This document shows, in pieces, positions 12,054-22,866 of a stretch of 64,000 nt of DNA; the stretch's first letter is position 1; every line of letters starts with the position of its first letter. The stretch is taken from the NCBI GenBank assembly GCA_020744425.1, contig JAGMUV010000020.1:434001-498000 (forward strand). The letters are read 5' to 3'. The DNA is from Dactylonectria macrodidyma. Its lineage: Eukaryota; Ascomycota; Sordariomycetes; Hypocreales; Nectriaceae. A model generated the notes under the pieces. It did not search any database. It was not told the origin of the DNA and saw only the letters and a program-made list of their open reading frames with translations. Position numbers and translations under genes: made by a program.

Positions 12054-12992
12054 TTATTCGTAAAACACCAAGCATCTCACTTCAATGCTCTGCCGGCCTT
12101 TCGCATCTGCGGGCGTCGCAGGGTCAATGAATGCAGTGTGCGGTGTCCACCCAGCCAATCCTTCCTTGCCACCTGGCTCACCCTGACTCCTCGAGTCATA
12201 GCACTTGATAAACATAGCCTCGTCGGGTGTCATGTCCTTGGCGTAGTAAAATTTGTGCTTTTCGTTGGGTGCAACTGCCCATGTTTCACCTGCACAACAG
12301 ATCAGCCACAGTCCCTTTCAGATGGTGGAGTTTTACCTACCTTTTACTTCATAACCCTCGGTCGACTGTGCAGAGGTGGGGTCAGGTCGCACCTCTTTTC
12401 CTCGGTCATCGTCATCTGCCGAATCCTCCCGCTCGGGGTAAAGCAGGTCCACCTTGACGAGATCCTCGGGCTTTGCTGACCTCCAGTCAATCACGGCCAG
12501 AGGAAAGTCCGTTGCTGGGTGTGAGATGGGCCGCCACACGTTGATGATCTGGAAGCGCCCTTTGAGGAGTTCCTCAGCTTCGCCTGCAGGGACATGACGC
12601 CTCACGCGGACCTCAGCTGCCCGAGGTGTCTGATCGATGTGGACCTGCTGCACTGGCTGGCGCGGCGACGACGGGTCATGTTTGCGGATGGTGTGATCGA
12701 AGATGACGACCTTTTTGATGCCAGGCAGCTTGGAGCGGAGTAAAGCCTCGACTTCGGCATAGTAACCGTTTCTCACGGCCGCGTCTTCGGAAAATGACTT
12801 TTCTTCGGCTGGGGCGTTGTAGACGGCGAATCCAGAAATATCGGTGCCAAACTCGAGACTTGATGTGCGAATGTCAGTAACAGAGCGACGGCGCTCAGTT
12901 CGTTGGAAAGACGTGACGTCAGTGTCGACTTTGGACCATGCCCCAGATCCGAGAGTGGCGGGGTCGAGATAGCGGAAGACACCGGTTGTCAT
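12054..12992 (-). CDS. AsaB/CTB9-like hydroxylase/desaturase (CmcJ-like family)
   Basis: Model: complement(join(12054..12289,12341..12992)), 295 residues, the usual size of this fungal family. Recognisable elements: MTTGVFRYLDP at the start, VVIFDHTIRKHDP in the middle, FQIINVWRPISHPATDFPLA, then ETWAVAPNEKHKFYYAKDM, MFIKCYDSR and a C-terminal GWTPHTAFIDP...SIEVRCLVFYE. These are the conserved blocks I know from AsaB, GA4-desaturase-like and CTB9-type enzymes, which are presumed iron-dependent oxidative tailoring enzymes in fungal secondary metabolism. The intron (12290-12340) has GTAGGT...GCAG ends and restores the expected GETW continuation. It lies about 3.6 kb from the FAD monooxygenase gene with repeats between, so membership in that cluster is unproven. 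Confidence 0.8.
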
Positions 12993-13991
12993 TGTGACGA
13001 TAAGTTGACTCTGGCTTTTGCGGCGCGGAGTGGATAAAGTTCAAGATGATACCTTGATGAGGGGCATGTAAGTTTAACATGCAGATGAATACCGTCGCAA
13101 ATTTTGGCCTTTTAGGTGTTCCCGACATGGTGGAACAGACGGATGGCATTAGTAATCGAAGTACGCATTTCTAATGTCGCCGCATCTCATCGGCTTTACA
13201 TTGGCCGAGTGGGAGTCTCAATCGCCAAGCATTCCCCGCATGTGGGACTCAAGTTTGGCTTGACAAATCCCTAGCCAAACGTAAGCAAGACTCTTCTTCT
13301 TTCCATATGATCTTCTGTGGAGTCATATAATGATGGGTCTAAACACATCAAAATAAGAACAAAGCTAAGCAGCAAACAAGACCGCTGTTGGCTTGGTTGA
13401 AAGTGAAGAGCCAGTTGCAAGATATGACGCTGTAGGGTAAGGACCCGGGCCTTCCCTCTAGGTAGTCGCTGTTAGGCATGTTGTCTGGTCAACAGGCGAG
13501 GCACGTGACCCTCAACTTAAGAAAATTCTTTGCCACGTTCAACTTCCAAACCAGCCATCATCAGGACATGGCCACATCAACACGTTCTGATGTCAGCTGC
13601 CGCGGCCCAGCACAATGCGGCTGGATGTCGACATGATCCCAGGCTTTGTCTATTGTCTGCGCGATTTGATGCTCTTCCCTAGACATGAATTTGGCTCATG
13701 CTGTGCTTACGACGCGTCATTGAGCTACTGCCGTGGATTCTGACGCGGTGGACTTTGCTCTCCGCGATTTGCTCTAAGTGGATGCAACCTGCCCTCGGCT
13801 GGAACAATTGCCATGTTCAGCTGATTGTTTATGTCGGCCACGAGGTTGATACATTTCACCATTGGGAAGACCAAACCGGTCCTTCTCATCGGCCTGAACA
13901 CAACACAAGGAGATCGACACTAACCTGGATAGATAGCGGTGATGATTCCATCAAAGGTTAGTCTGAACACGCCCTCTTTCTCCCTTCTGCT

Positions 13992-14067
13992 GGATGATTA
14001 TACAAATGATCAAGAGCTTTTTAACCCTGATATCTCCTGATGACACACACATCACCACCCTATGACA
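13992..14067 (+). repeat. Direct repeat copy 1 (about 76 bp)
   Basis: Begins GGATGATTATACAAATGATC and ends CACCACCCTATGAC. The first 40 bases are identical to the copy at 14224-14299; the middle differs at a few bases. Copies are 232 bases apart start to start. Confidence 0.8.
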
Positions 14068-14223
14068 GCCCTCTCAGAATCTTATATTTCGAACTTGTTG
14101 AATCAAACATCAAGCTAACAGCATGATACAGCTGACTCTCAATGATTCAGACGTCCTGCCTTGCGTGTAGCAGCTTTGTCTAGTACAACAGGTCAGTCCA
14201 ACCATACATTTCTTACTTCTCCC

Positions 14224-14299
14224 GGATGATTATACAAATGATCAAGAGCTTTTTAACCCTGATCTTTCATGATGACACACACATCACCACCCTATGACG
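14224..14299 (+). repeat. Direct repeat copy 2 (about 76 bp)
   Basis: Second copy of the repeat at 13992-14067, nearly identical. The intervening segment is not repeated further. No terminal inverted repeat is evident, so this looks like a local segmental duplication. Confidence 0.8.
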
Positions 14300-14873
14300 G
14301 ATTCTCCCAATTCCACATGTTTGAAATTACTTGGAGCTCTTGAAGCTAACGTTAGCATATTTTAGCTTATTACGTACAACAGCAATGCATAGGTTGAACG
14401 AACCACTTGCAATCAATTCATCCATACAATACTGCCCAGTGCCATCTCTTGACAGAATTTCTCCCGTGTTTATGTACGCGTGGAGATGAATGCTGGAGTC
14501 GTGCTTCACCTGACGCAGTGGCTGGCTATTCGTTGCCTGGGCCGCCTTCGCATCAAGCTTGATGGTACGCCTCTTAATTGCGTAAGGTTGTACGCCGTCG
14601 TGCTTGCAAAGAAATGCTATTTGTTCGAACGCGACAGCAGCACTGAGTCCAATATGTACAAGCACCATTCGTGTGTGAACGGGGTCCTTTTGGGAGTGAT
14701 TGACACACTGTCATGATGTAAATAATGACTACCTCTGGAGTGCCCCGGAATTTTCTTTACGCAAAGAAATGTTAGTGCCATAAATAATTATTTGCTGTAG
14801 TAACCAACACGTGGGTAAGGTGCTTCTCCGTAGCTATGATAACCTGCGCAGCGAAGCAAGAACTGGCTTTGTG

Positions 14874-16540
14874 GCGGTAAGATTGCAGTGAAATATTTCC
14901 GACGGAAGATGGTCACCCTTGCTCTGAATGTCATTGTTGGTTGTGTGGCAAAGGAGGACGCGAGATTAGATGGAACAACTGTGAGAGCCTGCAGGGCTAA
15001 ATTTGCAGTGCTTGATGAGAAATGACAGGTGAAAGTGGAGTAGGAACTGGCATGACGGTGTTAAAATTGCAGTGAAGTCGTCGGACATAGGGCCCAACTG
15101 CAGCTAGGAAGTTTAGCCTACCAAGAAATAGTAGAAACGAAAAAATCTCCTTTGCAAGAGCTAAAGTTGCAGTGTTGGTTCACATTGTGTTCGCCCTATC
15201 ATGAAGCGGGTTGAGTTGTAGTGCACAAGTGTGATCAGTGGCAATAGTTTGAGATGTACAAGCACCATTGGTACGTAAAGACGGGATCCATTTGGATATG
15301 GTGGTGGACTCAATGTATGCAATATGTGCCTGTTTCTTTGATAGCAGTAGAGAGCGATGCTGAAGTCATGAAGAATCATTGCCGTCGATACTAAGGTTGA
15401 TGGGCCGCCTCTGCGTACCTATTCTATTCTACCTACACGGAGCAAGTAACTCAAGAATTGGTATGGCAGCGCTAAATTGCAGTGAAGAGGCCATGGTCCA
15501 TCATTCGCTACAATCCGTATCCGTATTTCATCGTTGGAGGCCTCGCTCTGTAGAGCTAAAATCGCAGTGCAGGTCTCCCGCCCGAGCGTGACATGATTGG
15601 CGTAGTCTGAGTTGTAAAAAGGGGTGGTAATTGACTCGACAATGCTAAAAGGCAGTGAAGAGCGCCCGACTGCTCCTACTTAGTCGTGAGTAGATGCCCG
15701 GCGTTACCAAAGAAAAAAAGTGATTAGCTGGCAAAGCTGTGAAAGACTGCTTCTGTAGGGGGCTAAAATGACCAATCTACGACGACGACGATGACGACAC
15801 ACTTGACGTTCACAGTGCCAGTGCCAGATTACCTGCTTCTTGCACATGAATGGGACGTACGTAGTTGGTGTAGCAGAGCGGGGGTAACTGCGAAAAATGT
15901 AGTGAAGCCAGCCGCCCTAGAAGAGCCAATCAAAATACAATCTTTAACTAAGCGTTGGTGTAAGTAAGACACCTGACTACTGTAGAGGCTCAGTAAATTG
16001 GCACAGAATCCTCCCTCCACATATGCAGCACGAGTCCAGATAAGCCTACTAATTCTGTAGGTTATTTCTCAGTGGTTGGCTACGGGCATTCTGATTCTAG
16101 GACTAGCTGCCAGTAATTCACGATTAGCCTAGTAAACTTATGCTAAGTGGGGGAAGGATTCTGTGCCAACTTGCTGAGTCTCTACAGTAGCTGGAGACAC
16201 TGCGAGAGATCCCTTGTATGGCTAAAATTGCAGTGAAAGTGATGGATACACACATCCACTACGGAGTGGTGTCTGAGATGGTTGACATGTTGTCTGTCTT
16301 GAAAAGCGGGGTCGTAACTGGCTTGACAGTGCTAAAAATGCAGTGAAAACAAGCCAGTGTTCAGCTAAAGATCTCGGGGCCTAGTACAGACGTATGTCAT
16401 CCTAGCAAACTTCCATTCTTGAGCTAGAATTGTAGTGCCAAGTCCGATCAACTAGCATTAAAGAGATAAGCGACAAGAAATATGTAAATGGTGAAAGCTC
16501 CACTAGATTATCATGAAGCAAGTTGAACCGTAGTGTACAG
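14874..16540 (+). repeat. Block A: array of the GCTAAAATTGCAGTG motif
   Basis: Clear or slightly diverged copies of GCTAAAATTGCAGTG, all on the plus strand, end at about 14890, 15010, 15074, 15174, 15484, 15569, 15657, 15904, 16235, 16345 and 16437. More decayed ones end near 15223 and 16527. Several share a longer upstream context close to GTAACTGGCTTGACAGTG and a downstream AAG. The two decayed copies share a different context, ATCATGAAGC..GTTGA..GTAGTG. Typical spacing is 85-120 bases once the MITE at 15980 is subtracted. No coding sequence is recognisable. Confidence 0.8.
15980..16187. mobile_element. 208-bp MITE, Tc1/mariner-like, flanked by TA
   Basis: The left end (CTGTAGAGGCTCAGTAAATT...) and the reverse complement of the right end (CTGTAGAGACTCAGCAAGTT...) match over about 41 bases with five mismatches. 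TA dinucleotides lie immediately outside both ends (15978-15979 and 16188-16189), as expected for a TA target-site duplication of Tc1/mariner-type elements. The interior is too short to code and shows no transposase. It is inserted inside block A: removing it and one TA restores a normal distance of about 120 bases between the neighbouring motif copies. Confidence 0.85.
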
Positions 16541-16585
16541 GTGTGATCCATTGCGAATCTCTATGAAGCAAGAGGCAAATTCTCC

Positions 16586-17851
16586 CTAGTCTTCCCAGTC
16601 GTACTCTGGGAGCATGCTGTTGTCAGTCTTGGCAAAGCCAACAGCAAAGTATTTTTGAGAGAACTCCATCATCCTCGTCCAGCAGATAAACGAAAAGATA
16701 CTGTTCCGCAGCCAAATCCCCCACGCTGTCTGCGGCCCCATGACGGTTGGTACGAGAGCTGGAATCTTTTGCAAGTTGTCGACGATGGGCCGCATTCGGT
16801 CTTCGTAGCCGCGTAAGCCCGCTGTGAGATCGCCCTTGTGCTTGGCGATCTCGGCGGCGAGCACGTAGGCGCCCGTCATGGCGAGGCTTGTGCCTGTGCC
16901 GGTTGGTCCGGGGGCGTAGCCTGCGTCGCCGACGAGTACGAAGCGGCCCTTGTGGAGATGGGGCACCTTGACCTGGACGACTTCGTTGGCGTAGAAGTCC
17001 TGCGAGTCCATCATTCCCGAGACTGCCTCGTCGGCTTTCCACCCGACGTCCTTGTAGTGTTCTGCAACGAAGTGCTTGAGGGCTTCGTCTCCACGCTTCA
17101 TGGCGTCGCGAAATGGTTGCGTTGCATCGTGATCGCCGCGTGGATGGACAGCGATAAATGTAACCTTCGACCCGCCTTCAGGATCAGACCCAGCAGCGAT
17201 GAAGCGGCCGCCCGGTGCGCTGTATGCATGGCCCGTCTTGGATCCGTTGAAAAGGTCTTTCCGTATGGTGAAAAATGCCATCCAGCAGTTGACGGGGTGC
17301 ATGTGGTCTCGGACAGCGCAGCCCAGACCCATGGCTCGGGTCTTGGAGGTTGTGCCATCGCAGGCGACAACGAGGTCGAATTCGGCAGTGGGAAAGCCGT
17401 TGGCGAATTCGACAGTGACGGGCCCGTCATGCGTCTCGTGCTGCTGCATGGATGTGATCTGCTCGCCAAATACATACTTGATGTTGCCATTATCCTTGGT
17501 CAAGTCGTATAGAATCCGGGCCAAGTGCCCACGATAAATCTCATACTCGGAAAGAAGCGACTGCTGGTCCGGGTTTCCGGTCATAGTGATGGTCCCATAC
17601 GGCCTACCATCACCACGAACGAGACTGAGGCCGTCGAGGGGCGTCGTCTTGGCCCGCACGGCTGCCTCCATACCGGGCATCTTGCGCATGACCTCGACGC
17701 CGGTGGTGCGGATGTCGACGTTTTGCCCGTTGGTGCGCAGCTGCGGGAACCGTTCGATGACGGTCACGCTGGCGCCGGCTTTCGCGAGCCAGTAGGCGGC
17801 CGTTGGGCCTGCGATGGAGGCGCCGACGATGAGGACTTTGAGTTTGGACAT
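16586..17851 (-). CDS. FAD-dependent monooxygenase (PHBH/TetX-like)
   Basis: A single uninterrupted 421-residue frame. The N-terminal dinucleotide-binding motif is KVLIVGASIAGPTAAYWLAKAG, followed by VTVIERFP; the DG-type motif appears as LVVACDGTTSKTRAMG and the GD motif as FVLVGDAGYAPGPTGTGTS. These define class A flavoprotein monooxygenases, which use NAD(P)H and O2 to hydroxylate or epoxidise small molecules. A hydrophobic stretch near the C-terminus (WLRNSIFSFICW) might touch a membrane. It is followed 273 bases upstream by a Zn2Cys6 regulator on the same strand, an arrangement common in fungal metabolic gene clusters. The substrate cannot be read from sequence. Confidence 0.9.
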   Translation of the reverse strand: MSKLKVLIVGASIAGPTAAYWLAKAGASVTVIERFPQLRTNGQNVDIRTTGVEVMRKMPGMEAAVRAKTTPLDGLSLVRGDGRPYGTITMTGNPDQQSLLSEYEIYRGHLARILYDLTKDNGNIKYVFGEQITSMQQHETHDGPVTVEFANGFPTAEFDLVVACDGTTSKTRAMGLGCAVRDHMHPVNCWMAFFTIRKDLFNGSKTGHAYSAPGGRFIAAGSDPEGGSKVTFIAVHPRGDHDATQPFRDAMKRGDEALKHFVAEHYKDVGWKADEAVSGMMDSQDFYANEVVQVKVPHLHKGRFVLVGDAGYAPGPTGTGTSLAMTGAYVLAAEIAKHKGDLTAGLRGYEDRMRPIVDNLQKIPALVPTVMGPQTAWGIWLRNSIFSFICWTRMMEFSQKYFAVGFAKTDNSMLPEYDWED

Positions 17852-18124
17852 GGTGTTTTTGTTTATTCAATGGGAGGCAGGTGTTGCAAGTTTCAGGGTA
17901 TGAGTCGATTAGGCTACGTTATATATGATGAGCCTGGCACTTACATGACGTCTTGTGAGTATCTCTCGGGGCCGAGTGTTGGCTGTTGATTGGTCCGCTC
18001 ACCTACACCGGGTGGTTGAGGTCCGATTGCTCGGGTGCTCAAAACCCGAGGACCTGACCAATCACAGGCCAGTATCAAGTACTCAGACAGCTTCGTCCTT
18101 CGTCTAGAACAACCACTAAACCTT

Positions 18125-20221
18125 CTACTCGACAACTTGGGTTTGATGCTCATGGATCAGTTGATCCCAAAAGATCCAGTCTTCAGCATCCAGGCTGAAA
18201 TTGAACTCAGCGGTTGTGTTGCTGTTTCCAACTGCACCTTGGCCAGCCCTGTCATCCAGAGCATCACCAATATCGAATTCCATACAAGGAACATCCTCGC
18301 CACTCGCAGGCGACGGCTCAAAGCTCACTACATCTCCAATCTCCTGAACACTATCCTCCTTTCTCTGATATTTTACAGTCTGCAGCGAGTACAAGGTGCT
18401 GATAAAGCCAGGCTCCGGCACATCGTCTCTCGCCAACCGCGCCCCCCAAGCTTTAAGCGTGAGCCGTCCAAATGCAACAAAGAGCGCTCGCTTCGACTCG
18501 AGCACCTCGCTGTGATTTTGATACACTTCTTGTACCCGCTTCCACTCCGCATGAATTTCTGCGGGAGAAAACAGGTAAAGCCTCATCCAGAGACTTGTCA
18601 AGAGGAATATCAAAGAGTCCCACATCCCCCATATCGAAAACGGCCGGACGTGCCACCGGTACTTATCGAGGCTTGCATGAGAGCATACCGCCGCATCCGT
18701 GTCTATAATCTTGCGGGCTAGCTGCAACAACTCCCGTTGCTCTGTATCCGTGGCCGTCTTATTCCGTACCTTGGGTAGCCGAACTCGCATGCGCATTGCC
18801 GTGATCCCACACCTGGCCAGCCCCACGGCAAGAAAGTGTAGAGGATTTACAATGTCGCAGTAGCGAATGTACTTTTCTTCCACATCCCGCTCGGCCTCGC
18901 CAATAGCCATCTCGGCCTCGTGCACGTCTTTGAACGTCCAGCCGTTGGCCGGTTTTCCCGCCTTGACGACAAACTTTCCAATACACGCGCGCGTCAAGCA
19001 AAAGATCATCTCAGTTGCACCATGCTGCTCCTCAGGCGGCTCCGTCATGCCAGGCCAGATTTGATTGTCATCGACGTTGAGCGGCGGCTTGGTGTCCCAT
19101 GCGTCGGCGGGGATCGATATGCCAGCGCCCGACATTTGGCTGGCGACGCCTTCGAGAGGGAGCAGTTGGTAGAACAGCCGGCGTCGCATTTGTACTTGGA
19201 AGGGCGGCAGGCCGAGTTTCTCGCCGTCACGATGGAGACCCATGCGTTGGGCGATGCGGGCGGCTACGCCGGTGAGGATCCAGTATGTTTGCGAGTCGTA
19301 CACGTATCGGCATGACATGAGAAAGAGAACGAGCGCCTGGAGGACGGATGTCTCTGTAGTCTTCAAAAACGATGCGTTGACGAGGGCTTGCCGCGTTGCA
19401 AAGTGATATCGTTGCCTCAACGTCGCCCTTGCGTGTCCCAACTTCTCGACGCATTCCTCGTCTGTCATGGCAAAGACGGCAAAGTGGTAAATCGCAAACA
19501 ACAGGCACTCGTCCGTCTTTGAGGCCATTTCAGGCTTCTGCGAAACAGTCTCGACCATCTTGGCCGTCGACGGGATGTGTAAAACTTTGCAGATGGGCTC
19601 CACCACGTCGACGTGTGTCGCCCACAGTAGCATGGCTTTGGCATGGCTTGGATGATACTGCAGAATGCTCTGCTGAGAACCCATGAATGCGCCGGTCAAA
19701 GGATCAGAAATCTCCGCTTGGTCCTCGTAATCTTCCTCATCCGACTCAGGCTGCATCCCATCATCCCCAAAGTTGCGCCAAATATTGCTGTCTATATACC
19801 TGGACTTGCCCTCGCCGGCCAATAGCGTGCCACTCCCCGACGGTTCAGGCTCGTTCCAATGAAGCGACACAGGATCCTGCGGCTGTGTGTCTCGGACGGA
19901 AGGCGATGCGTCCACATCTAGCAAGTTGTGCTGACGGAGGATACCCTCATACCGAGCCAGTCTTTCGAGCACGTCGCCACTGAGTTTCCTCTTCCGCCAT
20001 CGCGGCTGAGGCGCCTGGTAAACACATTCGAGTTTGGCCTTGCGGCAGCTGGAGCAAGTCGGCGCGGCTTTGTTGCACTTGACTTTGCGCTTGGCACAGG
20101 GTTGGCAAGTATAGTGCATCATGGGCTGAGACGACTCGGATGAGTCTCCATTGTGGCCACCGGTGGGCGCGGGAGCAATGGCTACCGGCTTGCTGCGGGT
20201 TCCATCATGAGTCGAGACCAT
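18125..20221 (-). CDS. Zn2Cys6 transcription factor
   Basis: An intronless 698-residue frame. The binuclear zinc cluster is CQPCAKRKVKCNKAAPTC..C......C near residues 39-66, followed by a basic linker RWRKRKLSG and a coiled segment DVLERLARYEGILRQHNLL suited to dimerisation. The middle contains the fungal-specific transcription factor domain (for example YWILTGVAARIAQRMGLHRD, MRRRLFYQLLPLEG). The C-terminus ends with an acidic, aromatic segment (LDAEDWIFWDQLI). Its position between the flavin monooxygenase and the ATP-grasp/dioxygenase pair makes it a plausible local regulator; this is inference from context. Confidence 0.9.
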   Translation of the reverse strand: MVSTHDGTRSKPVAIAPAPTGGHNGDSSESSQPMMHYTCQPCAKRKVKCNKAAPTCSSCRKAKLECVYQAPQPRWRKRKLSGDVLERLARYEGILRQHNLLDVDASPSVRDTQPQDPVSLHWNEPEPSGSGTLLAGEGKSRYIDSNIWRNFGDDGMQPESDEEDYEDQAEISDPLTGAFMGSQQSILQYHPSHAKAMLLWATHVDVVEPICKVLHIPSTAKMVETVSQKPEMASKTDECLLFAIYHFAVFAMTDEECVEKLGHARATLRQRYHFATRQALVNASFLKTTETSVLQALVLFLMSCRYVYDSQTYWILTGVAARIAQRMGLHRDGEKLGLPPFQVQMRRRLFYQLLPLEGVASQMSGAGISIPADAWDTKPPLNVDDNQIWPGMTEPPEEQHGATEMIFCLTRACIGKFVVKAGKPANGWTFKDVHEAEMAIGEAERDVEEKYIRYCDIVNPLHFLAVGLARCGITAMRMRVRLPKVRNKTATDTEQRELLQLARKIIDTDAAVCSHASLDKYRWHVRPFSIWGMWDSLIFLLTSLWMRLYLFSPAEIHAEWKRVQEVYQNHSEVLESKRALFVAFGRLTLKAWGARLARDDVPEPGFISTLYSLQTVKYQRKEDSVQEIGDVVSFEPSPASGEDVPCMEFDIGDALDDRAGQGAVGNSNTTAEFNFSLDAEDWIFWDQLIHEHQTQVVE

Positions 20222-20675
20222 TCCATCATCCGATGCTCATCCTAGAGCATCGGGCTATTTGACATGGTGGTGATTAGTGAGTCGATTCTCTGGCAACTCT
20301 GTTCCCCGCACGAGCTTACGCTTCATGATTGCTGCCGATTGCGATCACGTGCACGACAGCGTCAACGATTTGATATCAAATACTGGTCATCAGAAAGTCG
20401 TTCTTTGCCTCCTTACTACTAACTGGCATGTTGACACGTGTTGGTGATTATGTTCCCCAAAAATGAATAGTGAGAACTGGACTATTAAGACTTTGAATTC
20501 TTGACATGGTTCCGCGCTAGAGTTTGCTGGAATGGATGTCACTTGGATTAGATGACATTCATGACTCAATGAATAACGGGCATGATCCCCGAATTCAAAC
20601 CTCGCTCTCAGAAAAACAAGAAACAAAAAAAATCAATAACAAAAAAAGACAAAACGAAAAAACACACCCTCAATA
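20222..20675. other. Intergenic gap
   Basis: About 450 bases between the regulator start and the stop of the ATP-grasp-like gene. It contains A-rich tracts near 20615-20660. It should hold the promoter of the Zn2Cys6 gene; nothing else recognised. Confidence 0.5.
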
Positions 20676-22385
20676 TCATTCCCGTTCTATCACTGAGCAT
20701 AGCCAAGACCCTCCAGTACTGACTGCGCAGACTCGCCCGCCACTGCTCCGCCACGTCCCCAAACCGAGAAACTTGCCGCCAACAACATGATACGTGCCCA
20801 CAAGAGGCCATTGCACCATGTCTCCCGAGGCCTTGAGCACTACATGATAGCGTCGCGGCACGATGAGGTGTTGGACTACGCAAGTCGCCGCCGAGACTTC
20901 CCCAGGGCATCGAAGCCGCTCTAGGGCAGCTTGCCACTCCCCGGAACCGACCTCGTCGCCAAACACAATCCCGGCGCCCTTTCCACCGCGGATGGGCTTC
21001 AGGATGTACTCGTCCTTGAGCTCAGGGCATCTCTTGGACGCCTGGAGAAGCTGATCTAGCTCCTGAGAAGCAGGGAGTATCGTGTGCGCGATCCCTCTGT
21101 CGAGGATCTTGGCCTGCGTCTGGGTGAGCACTTTGCGCGCCACCAGCGGTTGGAGCTCCTGCTTCACGATGCCGAGCATGCGCTTGTCGTGGACCAGAAG
21201 AATGGTGCGCATGTCGTTGAAGCAGCGCAGGCTGATCTGACGCAGCATTTCCGGGTCCAGCGCGAGTAACTCGCGTTGATGGAGCTCTAGGCCAACCTGG
21301 TAGACCTCTTCTACCACCTCACCATCGTTGGTGATAAAAATAGGTGAGTTTCCGAGAGCTCTGCCGTCGTTGACGATGCAGCAGAGCCGCAGCCCGCCCT
21401 TGCTTTGCGGACCAGGGAGCAACCTGAGGTCTGCAGGACTTATGAGCCTCGGAGTCACGCCGAGTCGGCGCCGAACGGAGTCGATGAACATATGAATGTC
21501 GATCCCGGCCTCTTCGCCTTTCAACAGATGCAAAGGGAGGTCCCTCTGAAAGAGTCCGAACAGACCGTTTATTATCTGCGAATGGTTAGTGCTATAGACA
21601 GACCCAGTAGCCGAGTGTGAATGGTAAACCTTTTCCGCATCTGTTGCGTCTGCTAGAGTAGCAGCCCCCGAGACCAAGTCACCGAGGGCCTGTTGTCCGT
21701 ACGCCTGATGCATGAACCCGTTGAAGCAGAAGCGGGCGTTTATTTCCGTGATTCTAAAGTTTTCCATGGCGTCGCTGCTGTCTGGATTGTCCTCGACCAA
21801 AAAGTCGGGTCTCCATGAGCCCTGGCACGCAGGAAATTTGTCAAGCTTTCCGCATGAGACTTGAGTTTCCAGCCACTGTTTTTTATATCAATATGAGCCT
21901 AAGCCATAGTCGCGCCGGGTGTGCGGGGGAGTCACCTGCAAGAGTTCTTCCTCTCGCTTGTCCAGAGGCATTCGCTGGGGAAACCGCGCGTCCCCATCCG
22001 TCCACCATCGCTGAACGATGTCGGCGATGGCCAGAGTTAGAGCCTCGTGCAAGTCATCCAGCTGCTGTTGGTGATGTTTGGTGACGAGGACTGGACGGGG
22101 ACAGGCAGCGGTGTAGGAAGCATGAGGCCAGACATGGGCAGGGCATCTACCCAGGAGGCCGGCTTCGAGCATACCTTGTTCACGAGCATAGATGGTATCC
22201 CGGGCCTCGCGGGGTGCTACGGGCTCGAACCCGTCATGGCCGAGCCCGATGTGCACTTGTTGCATGTGATTGCGGTTTGAAGTCATGGTGAAAAATCTGT
22301 CTCGTCGCTGGCGGTGCGAGGATGCAGTGTGCTTGAGATGAGGAGCCACAAGGGCTTCGCCGTACTCATGGGCGTAAGAAGTCAT
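20676..22385 (-). CDS. ATP-grasp-like ligase of unknown specificity
   Basis: Model: complement(join(20676..21575,21630..21875,21936..22385)), 531 residues. I start at MTSYAHEYGEALV (ATG with A at -3), though an in-frame ATG ten codons upstream is possible. The 54-nt intron 21576-21629 is in frame but has GT, a CACTAACC branch site and CAG, so I treat it as spliced. C-terminal features fit an ATP-grasp fold: ITEINARFCFNGF (metal or substrate region), EYILKPIRGGKGAGIVFGDE (nucleotide-binding lysine and glycine loop) and a VVQHLIVPRRYHVVL strand. Such enzymes join a carboxylate to an amine through an acyl phosphate. The gene is divergent from the dioxygenase gene, with 481 bases between. I do not recognise a characterised homologue; a circularly permuted ATP-grasp is one possibility. 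Confidence 0.7.
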
Positions 22386-22866
22386 TTGCGCTGGAAATAA
22401 GTTGCATGTAGGCATAATCGTCTTATACCGGGTACTCACACTTTGTGCTCTAGGTGGCTATGCAACCTGAGAGACAGGTGGATTCACAATGAGTTCCACA
22501 AGAGAGGCAAGAGCCAGCGCCAAGAATGCGCGGTAACTAGACTACTTCTTGATATCTCGTCGACAAGTTGTCCTCTGCACCCCTTGCGGAGTATGTGGAG
22601 GGGGCGTGTGAGACAGCGTCGGAAGCCGTCTGCATTGGTGAGGTTGCATGGGCCAAGATGCGGAGGATCCGAAACTGTACTCCGTATAATGTATTCCTGA
22701 CATTCCGTTCTAACTTCTCTGGAAGCAAGGGCCTCGTACAAGTATTCAAGGCGTCGAAGCTCAATAAAAGCCAGGATTCGGGCCAAAACACTCGATCTTT
22801 TGCAGGCAACTTGTCGCTAACGGCCACTGCATTGTGTTGATCTGTATCATCGCCGAAAAGAAAAGA
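22386..22866. promoter_or_regulatory. Shared divergent promoter region of ligase and dioxygenase genes
   Basis: 481 bases separate two divergent start codons. No gene is seen inside; a short region of this size would let one regulator control both. I could not identify a palindromic CGG-type binding site with confidence. Confidence 0.45.

Larger units (their letters stand above)
12993..14873. other. Long intergenic stretch, no gene seen
   Basis: Nearly 1.9 kb without a supportable gene. It holds a direct duplication (entries at 13992 and 14224). Open frames such as 13698-13961 (+) and 14327-14668 (-) show no family pattern or splice-joined extension. The first part should contain the promoter of the minus-strand hydroxylase. 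Confidence 0.5.

Noticed and set aside
11718..12479. 253-codon plus-strand open frame
   Set aside because: It runs antisense through the well-supported AsaB-like gene and its translation has no family pattern.
14874..16540. CRISPR-like array
   Set aside because: Regularly spaced motif copies, but the repeat is short and variable, spacing is uneven, there are no cas genes and the genome is fungal.
12054..16540. AsaB-like gene as part of the ATP-grasp/dioxygenase cluster
   Set aside because: Plausible by function, but about 3.6 kb of repeat-filled DNA separates it from the monooxygenase, so I left it outside the proposed cluster.
16838..17512. 224-codon plus-strand open frame inside the flavin monooxygenase locus
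   Set aside because: Shadow of the minus-strand monooxygenase, which has all family motifs.
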